64,000 bases of DNA from Marixanthomonas spongiae (GCF_003095375.1 NZ_QEHR01000004.1:186001-250000); one strand, 5' to 3'; counted from the stretch's first letter, positions 26,506 through 35,605 are shown. Notes: generated by a model from the letters alone, not told the origin. A program made the numbers and translations.

Positions 26506-26536
26506 CAAAAGTAAGTTGTTATAACTTATAAACAAA
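26506..26536 (-). promoter_or_regulatory. Full consensus Bacteroidota promoter for ompA
   Basis: On the minus strand a -33 TTTG (26536-26533) is followed, after exactly 19 bases, by the -7 box TACTTTTG (26513-26506). This matches the published TTTG-N19-TAnnTTTG consensus. Transcription would start near 26500, ~30 nt before the ATG. Confidence 0.8.
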
Positions 26537-26590
26537 GTCAAATCTATTAAAATTTTCACAAATACAGCCCCTTTCGCCAGCAAAATTAGT

Positions 26591-27793
26591 TTATTCAGTC
26601 TTAATAATATTCAATTTTTTGCCCACCTTGATAAAGGCCTTTATGGCTGTGTCCAAATGCTCTTTTGTGTGTGCGGCAGATAGTTGTACCCGTATTCTCG
26701 CTTTGCCTTTTGGTACAACTGGATAGAAAAAACCAATCACATAAATGCCTTCTTCCAGCAACATATCGGCCATGTCTTGTGATAGTTTGGCATCATAAAG
26801 CATGACAGGGACAATAGCAGCATCACCGTCAATAATATCGAAACCGGCATCTTTTATGCCTTTTTTAAAGTAAGCCGTGTTTTGCTCCAATTGATCCTTT
26901 AACTCGTTGTTGTTGCGCAACATATCAAATACTTTAATAGAGGCGCCAACAATGGCCGGTGCCAAGGAGTTTGAAAACAAATAGGGCCTAGATCGCTGGC
27001 GCAACATCTCGATTATTTCTTTCTTGCCCGTGGTATAACCACCCATAGCTCCGCCCATGGCTTTGCCCAAGGTGCCTGTAATAATATCCACCCGGTCCAT
27101 AACACCTTTTTCTTCTAAGGTCCCACGCCCTGTTTCACCAATAAATCCAGTAGCGTGGCAGTCATCTATCATGACCAATGCATCGTATTGGTCTGCCAGA
27201 TCACATATTTCATCCAAAGGTGCCACCAGGCCGTCCATGGAAAAGACCCCATCGGTCACGATGATCTTAAAGCGGGCGCCATTGTCGTTGGCAGCGATCA
27301 ACTGCTGTTCCAGATCGTTCATATCATTATTCTTATACCGATAGCGGGCGGCTTTACACAACCGCACGCCGTCTATAATGGAGGCGTGGTTCAAGGAATC
27401 TGAGATAATGGCATCTTCTTTTGTAAGCAATGGTTCAAACACACCACCGTTGGCATCAAAACAAGCTGCGTATAATATGGTGTCTTCGGTTTGGTAAAAA
27501 TCGGCAATTTTTTGTTCCAGCTCTTTGTGGATGTCCTGTGTGCCGCAGATAAACCTAACGGATGACATTCCAAAACCGTGGGTGTCCATCGCGTCCTTGG
27601 CGGCTTGGATGACTTCTGGGTGCGAAGAAAGGCCCAAATAGTTGTTGGCGCAGAAGTTGATCACTTCTTGCCCTGTTGAAATTTTAATGACAGCATCTTG
27701 TGGTGAAGTAATGATGCGCTCTTTCTTAAAAAGTCCGTCGTTTTTTATTTCCTGAAGTTCTTCTTGCAGGTGTTCTTTAATTTTTCCGTACAT
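26591..27793 (-). CDS. kbl: Glycine C-acetyltransferase (2-amino-3-ketobutyrate CoA ligase)
   Basis: This 400-residue PLP enzyme of the alpha-oxoamine synthase family cleaves 2-amino-3-ketobutyrate with CoA to glycine and acetyl-CoA in threonine breakdown. The PLP lysine is K244 ([10 protein letters not shown]), with D210 and H213 in [11 protein letters not shown] contacting the cofactor. The N-terminal [10 protein letters not shown] and the [11 protein letters not shown] motif distinguish Kbl from BioF. It follows addA by 30 bp on the same strand, with its own -7 box, and there is no threonine dehydrogenase in the window. Confidence 0.95.
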   Translation of the reverse strand: MYGKIKEHLQEELQEIKNDGLFKKERIITSPQDAVIKISTGQEVINFCANNYLGLSSHPEVIQAAKDAMDTHGFGMSSVRFICGTQDIHKELEQKIADFYQTEDTILYAACFDANGGVFEPLLTKEDAIISDSLNHASIIDGVRLCKAARYRYKNNDMNDLEQQLIAANDNGARFKIIVTDGVFSMDGLVAPLDEICDLADQYDALVMIDDCHATGFIGETGRGTLEEKGVMDRVDIITGTLGKAMGGAMGGYTTGKKEIIEMLRQRSRPYLFSNSLAPAIVGASIKVFDMLRNNNELKDQLEQNTAYFKKGIKDAGFDIIDGDAAIVPVMLYDAKLSQDMADMLLEEGIYVIGFFYPVVPKGKARIRVQLSAAHTKEHLDTAIKAFIKVGKKLNIIKTE

Positions 27794-27818
27794 ATCAATT
27801 TGTTTTTGTCTTCATCTA

Positions 27819-27826
27819 CAAAGTTA
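27819..27826 (-). promoter_or_regulatory. -7 element for kbl
   Basis: The minus strand reads TAACTTTG, an exact TAnnTTTG match, overlapping the last codons of addA. It suggests kbl is transcribed independently of addA. Confidence 0.45.
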
Positions 27827-30800
27827 GGCTTTATTTATAAGTATTCCATTTTCTGAAGTATAAACCAGTATTTTTTCAGCTATTGTAAATTTCATTTCCG
27901 AAAGGGCCGCGGCGTATTCGTTTATTTGCTTGACGTGTTTTTTCAATGGGCTCCCAGTTTTGTAATCGACAATGGTGACCCTGCCATCGGGATGGAACAC
28001 CAAACGGTCCGGCCGCAAGACTTTTCCTTCTGAAGTAATCAAATCCCGTTCATTTTCTACCTTGTTCGTCTTCTGAAACAAGTGACACAATTCCTCGTGG
28101 TGTATCACGGCGGAAACTGTTTCTTTCAATACATTGAAATCCTCTTCGGTAACGATAGACCGTTTGTTAAGGGTTTCCAATACTGCTGAAGCATCGCTCT
28201 CATAAGTGATTTCGGCCATGATATCGTGAAAGCGGTTTCCACTTAAAATGGCAGCTTCGGTTTCAGAATCCCACAAAAAAGCATCTTTGGTTACGATGTT
28301 TAACTTGTGGTCTGCAGGGGCCGTGTTGATGTATTTGGGTACGACCATACCGCTTACGGCTTCTTCTTTCTTTATTTCTTTATTTTCTTTTTCACCAAAT
28401 TGATACAAAAATTGGTCATCTTGCCATTGCCGTTCGTGTTTAAGGTACTCCATAAACAGCTGACTGAAATTTTTGGGGCGGTCTTTTACCTTGCTGGGCT
28501 GTTCGGTAAATATGTAAAGCTGCTCCACGGGGCGGGTAAGGGTAACGTACAAGAGGTTCAGATTGTCCAGCTCCAGTGTGTTTTGGCGTAAACGGTACTT
28601 TTCGGCGCCTGTTTCACTGTATTGCGCCACATTGCTGTTAAAGTTGATCAATGTTTCTTTAAAACCAAACTCGTTTTCCGGCGCCCCGAACCACGTTTTC
28701 GGTTCTATTTCTTTGTACAGGTCGGTTTCGGCAAAAGGAAACAACACAACAGGGAATTCCAGTCCTTTCGCTTTATGGATGGTCATTAAGCGTACCGCAC
28801 CGGCAGTTTCAGCCGCTGCGATTGATGCTTTTTCCTTTTTGACGTCCCAATAGTCTAAAAAAGCGGTTTTTGAGGCCAAGGGCTGCTGTTCAAATTCATA
28901 TACCAAATCCATAAAACCGAAGAGGTAGGCATCTGCAACTTCTCCTAAGCTCAACTGCCGGATGCAATATTCAAAAGCTTCGTACAGCGATACCGTGTGG
29001 ATGGTATTGGGATGGAAATCAATTTTATTTTGCATTAGTAGTTGTGATACTTCGTCTGCAGTTTTATTCAAAAACTGAGCAAAAAAGGTGTGCTTTTCAA
29101 TGTTGTCCCAATTGGTGGGCTCCAAAACTGATAAGTGGCTGTAAATAAAATCGAGCATGTTAATTTTCGCTTCTTCATTTTCAGGTTGTAGCGAATAGGT
29201 AAGTATGTGCATCAATCCTTGCACGAGCGGCGAAGACTGCAGCAATAATGTTTCAGAAGAAACAACCGAAATCCCTTGTTCCATTAGTCGCGTGCCCAAC
29301 GCAATGCCCTCTTTTTTGCGGCGGGTTAAAATACAGATGTCCTGCTCCTGATAGCCGTTGTTTTTTAAATCACGTATGGTTTGCAGGATCAAATTTGCAT
29401 AAGCTTCTTCCTTTTCGGACGCTGTTTGTTTTTCAATAAATTCAATTTGCACGTATCCGCCGTCTTTTTGGGTGGATTTTTGTTTGTTGCCCACTTCATA
29501 TAATTGAGTGTGGGTAGCATCTCCAAAATATTGCGAAACAAAAGTGAAGAACGAATTGTTGAACGAAATAATTTCCTCACAGCTCCGGAAATTGGTGCCT
29601 AAATTTTCCACCACGGGTTTTGAGGTGGCAAAAGGGCTCTTGCCGCCATAAAGGTCCATAAACTGCTCGGGTTTTCCACCACGCCAACGGTAAATGGATT
29701 GTTTGGCATCGCCCACCAATAGCAAGGTTCCTGGGCTTTCATCCTGGATTTGCTGCGACAGGGCATTCTCTATTAACGGAATGAGGTTTTCCCACTGCAG
29801 TTGCGAGGTGTCTTGAAACTCATCGATAAAATAATGACGGTACCGTTCGCCCAAACGCTCATAAATAAAGGGAGCGGGCTGGTTTTTTATTTCTTTGTTG
29901 ATGATGGAGTTGAATTCTGAAATGGGCAAGATGTTCTTTTCTTCTTTAATATTTTCTATTTCTTGTTGCACCAGGTTTATTACTGAAAGTGGCGTGAGGT
30001 TTTTCAATATGTTTTCCAACAAGTCGATCTTGAAGAACAAGGCCTTACTGTCCTTAAATTTTTCTTTGAAAACAGAAGAGAGTCCATCCATTACCGCTTT
30101 TATCGTATCATCGGTCGATTTGGTGTACAGCGGTTCTTCATCCAGTACCTTTTGTTGCCATTGGGTATCAAAATTAATGGAAGCAGTACCTTGGGACAGT
30201 TTTACAAAATGATCGTAAAAACTACCGCGTGAAAAGCAGGAACGGTCCAAGCCATTGCGCTCCAAAAGTACAAAAAGGGACGTGGTGACGCCAAGCAATT
30301 CTTTTTTTGTGGCTTCCAAGCTTTTATAAAGCGTTTTTTTGAAGCTTAAAAAATCATCCAGCGATCGCTCTTTAAGTTGCTCCACGTGTTGTGTTTCGTT
30401 TTCAGAAAAAAGAAGCGAAGCCGTTTTGGTGATATCGCGGGCAATGTCCCAAGATTTGTCGTCGTCTGTTTTTTCAAGGGCAAAATCCAGCAGGATGTTG
30501 GTAATTTGTTTGTCCTCGCCTGCTTTACTGATTAATTGATCCACTGCTTCGGCCAAAAGCTGTTCGGTGTCCAGGCTCACTTCAAAATTGCTCGACAGCT
30601 TTAAGTCCCTGGCAAAGGTGCGCAGCAATTGATGGTTAAAACGGTCTATGGTATCCACGCTAAAAGCCGAATAATGATGCAACAAATGTTTTAGTATTGC
30701 TTTTGAGGCAGTCTGGATGTCTTTAAGGCTCAAGCCTGTGTCGGCCGCGAGCAGCGTCATCATTTTCGGTGGATTGGCAACCGATGCCTCTTTTGAAAAT

Positions 30801-31003
30801 GCCACCAGATTTGAAACGATACGCTGTTTCATTTCGGCCACGGCTTTGTTGGTAAAGGTAATCGCCAAGAGATTTTTGTAGCTCCCCTCTTTTTGGGATA
30901 GCAACAGTTTGCTCAGGTACGCTTTAACAAGGGTAAAAGTCTTTCCGCTTCCTGCAGCGGCATTGTAGATGGTAAATGGCTGGGTTGATTTCAAATTGTT
31001 CAA
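27824..31003 (-). CDS. addA: AddA-like UvrD/Rep helicase-nuclease
   Basis: This 1059-residue helicase-nuclease resects double-strand breaks together with AddB. Walker A is AAAGSGKT at residues 15-22; motif II is FIDEFQDTS (~395); later helicase motifs include GDAKQSIYRWRGG, LGTNFRS, the MTIHKAKGLEFPVVL motif V and NLLYVTLTRP motif VI. The C-terminal nuclease has GRVTIVDYKTG near 1016. The start is TTG at 31003, since a stop is in frame at 31034 and no ATG lies before the P-loop. The gene is divergent from sodA across a 155-bp gap. Confidence 0.93.
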   Translation of the reverse strand: MNNLKSTQPFTIYNAAAGSGKTFTLVKAYLSKLLLSQKEGSYKNLLAITFTNKAVAEMKQRIVSNLVAFSKEASVANPPKMMTLLAADTGLSLKDIQTASKAILKHLLHHYSAFSVDTIDRFNHQLLRTFARDLKLSSNFEVSLDTEQLLAEAVDQLISKAGEDKQITNILLDFALEKTDDDKSWDIARDITKTASLLFSENETQHVEQLKERSLDDFLSFKKTLYKSLEATKKELLGVTTSLFVLLERNGLDRSCFSRGSFYDHFVKLSQGTASINFDTQWQQKVLDEEPLYTKSTDDTIKAVMDGLSSVFKEKFKDSKALFFKIDLLENILKNLTPLSVINLVQQEIENIKEEKNILPISEFNSIINKEIKNQPAPFIYERLGERYRHYFIDEFQDTSQLQWENLIPLIENALSQQIQDESPGTLLLVGDAKQSIYRWRGGKPEQFMDLYGGKSPFATSKPVVENLGTNFRSCEEIISFNNSFFTFVSQYFGDATHTQLYEVGNKQKSTQKDGGYVQIEFIEKQTASEKEEAYANLILQTIRDLKNNGYQEQDICILTRRKKEGIALGTRLMEQGISVVSSETLLLQSSPLVQGLMHILTYSLQPENEEAKINMLDFIYSHLSVLEPTNWDNIEKHTFFAQFLNKTADEVSQLLMQNKIDFHPNTIHTVSLYEAFEYCIRQLSLGEVADAYLFGFMDLVYEFEQQPLASKTAFLDYWDVKKEKASIAAAETAGAVRLMTIHKAKGLEFPVVLFPFAETDLYKEIEPKTWFGAPENEFGFKETLINFNSNVAQYSETGAEKYRLRQNTLELDNLNLLYVTLTRPVEQLYIFTEQPSKVKDRPKNFSQLFMEYLKHERQWQDDQFLYQFGEKENKEIKKEEAVSGMVVPKYINTAPADHKLNIVTKDAFLWDSETEAAILSGNRFHDIMAEITYESDASAVLETLNKRSIVTEEDFNVLKETVSAVIHHEELCHLFQKTNKVENERDLITSEGKVLRPDRLVFHPDGRVTIVDYKTGSPLKKHVKQINEYAAALSEMKFTIAEKILVYTSENGILINKA

Positions 31004-31100
31004 GTTGAAATTGTAAACTGTTTTTCAGAAAGTATCAATATAATCTATATCATTATAAAATCTTATAAAATTTATAACATTTTTTAAAGGATGTTCTGTG

Positions 31101-31108
31101 TACCTTTG
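31101..31108 (+). promoter_or_regulatory. -7 element for sodA
   Basis: TACCTTTG is an exact TAnnTTTG match 50 bp upstream of the sodA ATG. No -33 TTTG is seen. The ~45-nt leader is AT-rich and shows no obvious structure. Confidence 0.5.
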
Positions 31109-31158
31109 GTAAAGTACGAAAAGAAAAAACAAATAAATAACTAAAAAATAATATAATT

Positions 31159-31767
31159 ATGGCTTTCGAATTACCGAAATTAGACTATGCTTTTGATGCT
31201 TTAGAACCTCACATTGATGCGAAAACGATGGAAATCCATCACGACAAACACCACAAAGGCTATACCGATAAATTAAATGCAGCCATTGAAGGAACCGACA
31301 AAGATGGTAAGACTATCGAGAATATTTTGAACAATCTTGATATGGACAATAAAGCCGTTCGTAATAATGGCGGCGGATTCTACAATCACCGTTTGTTTTG
31401 GGAAATTATGTCGCCCAATGGTGGCGGAAAACCTTCAGGTGCTTTAGCTGAAGCGATAAACAGTGCCTATGGAAGTTTTGAAGATTTTAAAGAGAAATTC
31501 TCTTCGGCGGCCAAAGGACAGTTTGGCTCAGGATGGGCTTGGTTGTGCGTGCACGATGGTGGAAAAGTGGAAATCTGTTCCACACCTAACCAAGACAACC
31601 CATTAATGCCGGGCGTAGGTTGTGGCGGCACCCCAATATTAGGCTTAGATGTATGGGAGCACGCCTATTACCTAAACTACCAAAACCGCAGGCCCGATTA
31701 TGTAAACGCATTTTTCAATGTGATAGATTGGGATGAAGTTTCTAAACGTTACGAGCAAAATAAATAA
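31159..31767 (+). CDS. sodA: Superoxide dismutase, manganese type
   Basis: This 202-residue cytoplasmic Fe/Mn-family enzyme dismutes superoxide. Metal ligands are a histidine in the MEIHHDKHH helix (~27-28), a histidine in NHRLFW (~79), and the aspartate and histidine of DVWEHAYY (~165-169). Metal type is read from two positions: the helix carries GGFYNH (glycine, Mn-like), and [10 protein letters not shown] supplies the active-site glutamine from the C-terminal half (Mn-like). Iron enzymes place that glutamine in the N-terminal helix instead. It is monocistronic, with a good terminator at 31791-31819. Confidence 0.95.
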   Translation: MAFELPKLDYAFDALEPHIDAKTMEIHHDKHHKGYTDKLNAAIEGTDKDGKTIENILNNLDMDNKAVRNNGGGFYNHRLFWEIMSPNGGGKPSGALAEAINSAYGSFEDFKEKFSSAAKGQFGSGWAWLCVHDGGKVEICSTPNQDNPLMPGVGCGGTPILGLDVWEHAYYLNYQNRRPDYVNAFFNVIDWDEVSKRYEQNK

Positions 31768-31790
31768 ACCACGGAACAGGTTAATTGTAG

Positions 31791-31819
31791 AAAATCCCAC
31801 TGGAAACGGTGGGATTTTT
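31791..31819 (+). terminator. Terminator downstream of sodA
   Basis: Perfect 10-bp arms aaaatcccac (31791-31800) and gtgggatttt (31809-31818) are followed by T residues. Confidence 0.85.
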
Positions 31820-32124
31820 TAGTCACATACATTTAATTTGCGATCCAGTTTTGTAAACGAGGAACAGTAAAGATTTTCATTCGAGTAAAGAGTTATGTTT
31901 TTCTTGAGGTTGTCAAAATAAGTCATGGCAAACTTCTTCTTGCAAACCGATGTGATGAGAGTAACCCCAGTGTGCTGCCGCAGACCTCCTTGTCGGTATA
32001 TTTTGAAAATAGGAATACGTGTTTGGAAAGAAAAGATGAAACGGCTGGCGTTAACAATTTTCTTCGATATTAAAACCTCAAACATGCTCGCCTGCTTACC
32101 AATTGTAAAATAGTAAACCACCCC
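31820..32124. other. Non-coding or decayed stretch between sodA and the first repeat array
   Basis: No gene can be supported here. A 100-codon minus-strand frame (31819-32121) starts with GTG and shows no recognisable domain. It has the biased basic/aromatic make-up of chance or decayed sequence, and its upstream side merges into the repeat array. The motif gctcgcc at ~32087 echoes the repeat units, so the array may once have extended further left. Confidence 0.5.
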
Positions 32125-32480
32125 AATTTTGACGCTTAAACTTACACGCGCGAGGCATAAAAAGATGGAAAGATCATGGGAAACTAAAAACGGCTCGCAA
32201 TAAAAGTGTATTTAATACGAATAAAGTTCTGGCTATTGCTCGCCACCCTTTTTAGATTTAGGGCATAAACCTACACGCTGGGGGTAAAAAGGTGGAAAGA
32301 TCATGGGGAACTAAAAACGGCTCGCAAGAAAAGGGCATTTAACAAGAGTAAAGTTCTGGCTATTGCTCGCCACCCCAAATTTGGCGCATAAAAAAAGGTG
32401 GAAAAAATCCACCTTTTTTTGCCCCAAATCTACCATGAACTTAACCTACTTATGCTATGGTATGGTTCAAATATAGGATA
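32125..32480. repeat. Repeat array 1: two ~127-bp units ending in two conserved hairpins
   Basis: Two direct units share taaac(c/t)tacacgc, ggaaagatcatggg, ctaaaaacggctcgcaa, aaagttctggctattgctcgccaccc and gggcataaacc. The anchor ctcgccaccc occurs at 32239 and 32366, giving a 127-bp period. The array ends in a 50-nt hairpin (32380-32429): outer stem tttgg/ccaaa, inner perfect 13-bp stem aaaaaaaggtgga/tccaccttttttt. A second hairpin (taccat 32431-32436 / atggta 32457-32462) encloses cttaacctacttatgc. The same 3' block recurs in array 2. No open frame covers it. Confidence 0.85.
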
Positions 32481-32690
32481 ATAATTCTTTCAGCTTCAGG
32501 TTTTTAGATAAAGTGCGTTAATTTTCGATTAAAAGATTAATTTTTATAGGTCTTTCTTTCGGAATATGGGTTTTGGACGAAGGACTTGCCAATAATGTAT
32601 CTTTTTCACTTTTCGGTTAACATATTGGCTCGCTAATATTGCTTTAACGTTATGTAAATGTAAATTTAAGGTTAACTTTTCAAATTTTTA

Positions 32691-32698
32691 TATATTTG
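32691..32698 (+). promoter_or_regulatory. -7 element for the small orphan gene
   Basis: TATATTTG matches TAnnTTTG 24 bp before the ATG at 32722. An ATG at 32711 is followed at once by a stop, so it is not the start. Bases 32481-32690 show nothing else I can name. Confidence 0.45.
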
Positions 32699-32721
32699 AG
32701 GTTGATAAAAATGAACGACTT

Positions 32722-33003
32722 ATGACTCATGACGATAACAAATATTATATACTGAAAATAAAATATTCGGTTCAGGAAATATCTGGAAAGAAAAAACATA
32801 CCAAAAGACCTATCCATAAGAATAAGAAACGCTACTTAATCAAAGACCTGCATTCGTTGGACCGCAAGTTTGAGGATATTGAACATACCCTGACCGAGGT
32901 TGATAAGCCTGATAAAAAGAATATTTTCAACATCTTGAAAAATTATGTGCTCAGGTTTGGGTCCAATTGCAACTCTACGTATCATAGGATGTTGCGGATA
33001 TAA
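32722..33003 (+). CDS. Small basic orphan protein between the two repeat arrays
   Basis: I do not recognise this 93-residue protein. It is lysine-rich (KKKHTKRPIHKNKKRY at ~25-40) and has no signal peptide or membrane segment. It has one predicted charged helix (LHSLDRKFEDIEHTLTEVD) and ends with RFGSNCNSTYHRMLRI. The basic stretch would suit nucleic-acid binding, which is inference. A promoter-like box sits just upstream, and the frame is the only plausible one in ~1 kb. It lies exactly between two related repeat arrays, so its role may be tied to them. It could also be a chance frame. Confidence 0.5.
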   Translation: MTHDDNKYYILKIKYSVQEISGKKKHTKRPIHKNKKRYLIKDLHSLDRKFEDIEHTLTEVDKPDKKNIFNILKNYVLRFGSNCNSTYHRMLRI

Positions 33004-33099
33004 ATTGAGGTTTCTGAATAAAATAAATAACATAACTCCCGTCCGCTAAATTTTATTCCTTTCCTGTAAGAAACTATGTAAAGCGTGTTAGAGGAGAAA

Positions 33100-33120
33100 T
33101 ATAAACGGCCCTTGATGAAA
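33100..33120. other. 21-bp exact match to the RNase HI gene at 36968-36988
   Basis: This intergenic stretch is identical over 21 bp to the part of the RNase HI gene that encodes FHQGPFI (residues 112-118). Flanks do not match well. It may be a small gene fragment or a chance match. The rest of 33004-33159 shows no feature I can support. Confidence 0.6.
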
Positions 33121-33159
33121 TTATTTCTTCAATTTTGATATAGCTTGTTATCTCTTTTG

Positions 33160-33605
33160 AGTTTAAAGTATAAACCTATAAACTGGAGCGTGAAAAGGCG
33201 AACAAGGTTCAAGAGCGGTGAAAACGGCTCGCAAGAAAAGCGCACGCGACAAGGGTAAAGCTAAGGCTATTGCTCACCAGTCTAGTTTGAGAATAGTTAA
33301 TAAGCTAAGCGCTGAAAGTAAAAAAGGGCGAATAAGCCCCAAAAAAGTGTGACATAGCCCGCCACTCTTTTTAGATTTTAGGGCATAAACCTGCACGCCG
33401 GGACGTGAAAAGGCAAAAAAGGTTCAAGAGCGGTGAAAACGGCTCGCAACCCAAATCTATCTTTAAGATTGAAATTTTAGGTATAGCTCGCCACCCCGAA
33501 TTTGGCGCATAAAAAAAGGCGAACAAGCGTTCACCTTTTTTTGCCCCAAATCTTACCATAAACTTAACCTACTTATGCTATGGTATAGATCAAATATATA
33601 GTATT
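33160..33605. repeat. Repeat array 2: diverged units and the same terminal hairpin block
   Basis: Units related to array 1 carry tataaacct, gcggtgaaaacggctcgcaa (33214 and 33432 regions), gctattgctcacc and a junction cgccactctttttagattttagggcataaacc that mirrors array 1. One intermediate unit (~33281-33367) is degenerate. The array ends with the 50-nt hairpin at 33501-33550: outer tttgg/ccaaa is unchanged, while the inner arms become aaaaaaagg-c-gaac / gttc-a-ccttttttt. The cttaacctacttatgctatggtat hairpin then follows (33551-33586). Inner-stem changes occur on both arms together, so the structure appears to be kept. Confidence 0.85.
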
Positions 33606-33706
33606 TTTTCAGTTCCACAATAAGGCTTTTCCTACTATTGGACGAACTGTCTAATATAATCGATTAACAACGTAATTACGGCAGATTATGCTGTGTTTCA
33701 AACAAT

Positions 33707-35605
33707 TTAGTAGGCCCGTTCTGGGTTTCCTTCGTAAAAATGGACGTACGCTTTATTTACTACGCGTTTTCCGCCGTCGGTTGGGTAATTGCCTGTAAAA
33801 TACCAATCGCCCAAATTTTTGGGACAGGCTTTGTGCAGGTCGTCCACCGACTGGAAAATCAACTTCACATCGGCTTGAATATCTTCAACACTTATGATCT
33901 CGGCTATCTTATCTGAAATTTCTTGATCACTGAACGGTGCATACAATTCTTTCACGTGATTTACTGTTTCATTGGTTTCTGTTTCAAGCTGTTCTTTGCA
34001 CTTGTTGTAAATTTCTTCAACAATACCATAGGTGCCTCGTTCTTTGTGCAGTGCCAAAGCAGCCTGAAAAGCCACTAAATCTTCCAACCGAGCCATGTCG
34101 ATACCATAACAATCGGGGTAACGAATTTGTGGTGCAGACGATACCACGATAATTTGCTTGGGGTGCAAGCGGTCTAACATTTTTAAAATGCTTTTTTTCA
34201 ACGTGGTTCCGCGTACAATGCTATCGTCGATTATAACCAAACTGTCCGTTGGCTTAACCACTCCGTAGGTAACATCGTACACGTGGGCTACCAAGTCGTC
34301 CCGGCTGCTGTCTTCGGTAATAAAGGTTCGCAGCTTAACGTCTTTAATCGCAATTTTTTCAGTACGTATTTTATGTTCTTGTATCTGCTGAAGCCTTTCG
34401 GTCGTTAAATTTCCTTCCTCTTTGAGAATGGCTTCGTTTTTCTGCTTGTTCAGTTCGTTTTGTGCAGCATCTAGCATGCCGTAGAACGACGTTTCAGCTG
34501 TATTCGGAATAAAAGAAAACACAGCGTTTTCGGTGTCGTGGTCTATTTCTTTTAATACCTTCGGCATGACGAGGCGGCCCAGTTCTTTCCGTTCTTCATA
34601 GATTTCGGCATCGCTTCCGCGGGAAAAATAAATACGCTCAAACGAACAGGATTTGCGTTCCAAAGGCTCCAATATCTTCTTTTCTGAAAAACTTCCGTCT
34701 TTTTTCAAAATAATGGCATGCCCCGGCTCTACTTCTTCAATAGTGTCAAAAGGCACGTTGAACACCGTCTGTATGGCCGGCCGTTCGGAAGCTACTACAA
34801 TCACTTCGTCATCTTTATAATAGTACGCTGGCCGTATCCCGGCAGGATCGCGTAATACAAAAGCATCGCCGTGTCCCAGCATACCTGCCATGGCGTAACC
34901 GCCATCCCAATCTTTGGCCGATTTTTTCAGTATTTTTTCTATTTTCAATTTTTCGGCGATAAAAGGAGAGGCTTCCATTTTGTTGAGCCCGGCCTTTTTC
35001 GCTTTTTTATAAAGTTTCCGGACGCCTTCATCGAGAAAATGGCCAATTTTTTCCATCACGGTAATGGTGTCGGCCTTTTCTTTCGGGTGCATGCCAAGCT
35101 TGATCAAGTTGTTGAACTGCTCGGTTGTGTTGGTCATGTTGAAGTTTCCGGCAATAATTAAATTACGGTGCATCCAGTTGTTTTGCCGTAAAAAAGGATG
35201 TACGTTTTCCACGCTGTTAATGCCAAAGGTGCCGTAGCGTACGTGGCCCAAAAATACTTCGCCTATATAGGGAATGTGCTTTTTTTGTGCGGCCACGTCG
35301 TCTTTATATTCCGGATGGTGTTCAAACGCTTCGTTAATGCGGCCGTTTATCTGGGCAAAAATATCCTGTATGGGTTGGGCTTTATTGGAGCGTACCCGGC
35401 TTATGTAGCGTTCCCCTGGCGAAACATCGAGCTTTATACTGGCAAAACCCGCACCGTCCTGGCCACGGTTGTGCTGTTTTTCCATCATCAAGTACATTTT
35501 GTTCACCCCGTAAAATGCCGTGCCATACTTTTCTTTGTAATATTCTAGTGGCTTTAGCAACCGGACCATTGCAATTCCGCATTCGTGTTTTAAAGCGTCG
35601 CTCAT
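33707..35605 (-). CDS. purF: Amidophosphoribosyltransferase-like protein
   Basis: This 632-residue protein has an N-terminal class II glutamine amidotransferase domain with catalytic cysteine C9 (HECGIAMVRL), plus KQHNRGQDGAG and GHVRYGTFG. A C-terminal phosphoribosyltransferase domain has the PRPP loop VIIDDSIVRGTTLKK. PurF transfers glutamine nitrogen to PRPP in the first committed step of purine synthesis. This form is ~130 residues longer than E. coli PurF, with the extra length between the two domains and at the C-terminus, as seen in other Bacteroidota. The purine gene purN lies nearby on the same strand. Confidence 0.9.
   Translation of the reverse strand: MSDALKHECGIAMVRLLKPLEYYKEKYGTAFYGVNKMYLMMEKQHNRGQDGAGFASIKLDVSPGERYISRVRSNKAQPIQDIFAQINGRINEAFEHHPEYKDDVAAQKKHIPYIGEVFLGHVRYGTFGINSVENVHPFLRQNNWMHRNLIIAGNFNMTNTTEQFNNLIKLGMHPKEKADTITVMEKIGHFLDEGVRKLYKKAKKAGLNKMEASPFIAEKLKIEKILKKSAKDWDGGYAMAGMLGHGDAFVLRDPAGIRPAYYYKDDEVIVVASERPAIQTVFNVPFDTIEEVEPGHAIILKKDGSFSEKKILEPLERKSCSFERIYFSRGSDAEIYEERKELGRLVMPKVLKEIDHDTENAVFSFIPNTAETSFYGMLDAAQNELNKQKNEAILKEEGNLTTERLQQIQEHKIRTEKIAIKDVKLRTFITEDSSRDDLVAHVYDVTYGVVKPTDSLVIIDDSIVRGTTLKKSILKMLDRLHPKQIIVVSSAPQIRYPDCYGIDMARLEDLVAFQAALALHKERGTYGIVEEIYNKCKEQLETETNETVNHVKELYAPFSDQEISDKIAEIISVEDIQADVKLIFQSVDDLHKACPKNLGDWYFTGNYPTDGGKRVVNKAYVHFYEGNPERAY

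Noticed and set aside
31159-31767. Iron-type superoxide dismutase
   Set aside because: The two diagnostic positions (glycine in the helix, glutamine in the NQDNPL loop) match the manganese type.
31819-32121. 100-codon frame on the minus strand between sodA and the first repeat array
   Set aside because: It starts with GTG, has no recognisable domain or promoter, and its composition resembles decayed sequence bordering the array.
33371-33559. 62-codon minus-strand frame over the second array
   Set aside because: It coincides with the structured repeat and has no support as a gene.
32125-33605. Possible CRISPR array
   Set aside because: Units are ~127 bp, diverged, without regular short repeats and unique spacers, and no cas gene is in the window.
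32125-33605. Possible integron attC array
   Set aside because: No inverted core sites of the attC type and no integrase nearby; the conserved blocks are inside the units, not at cassette junctions.
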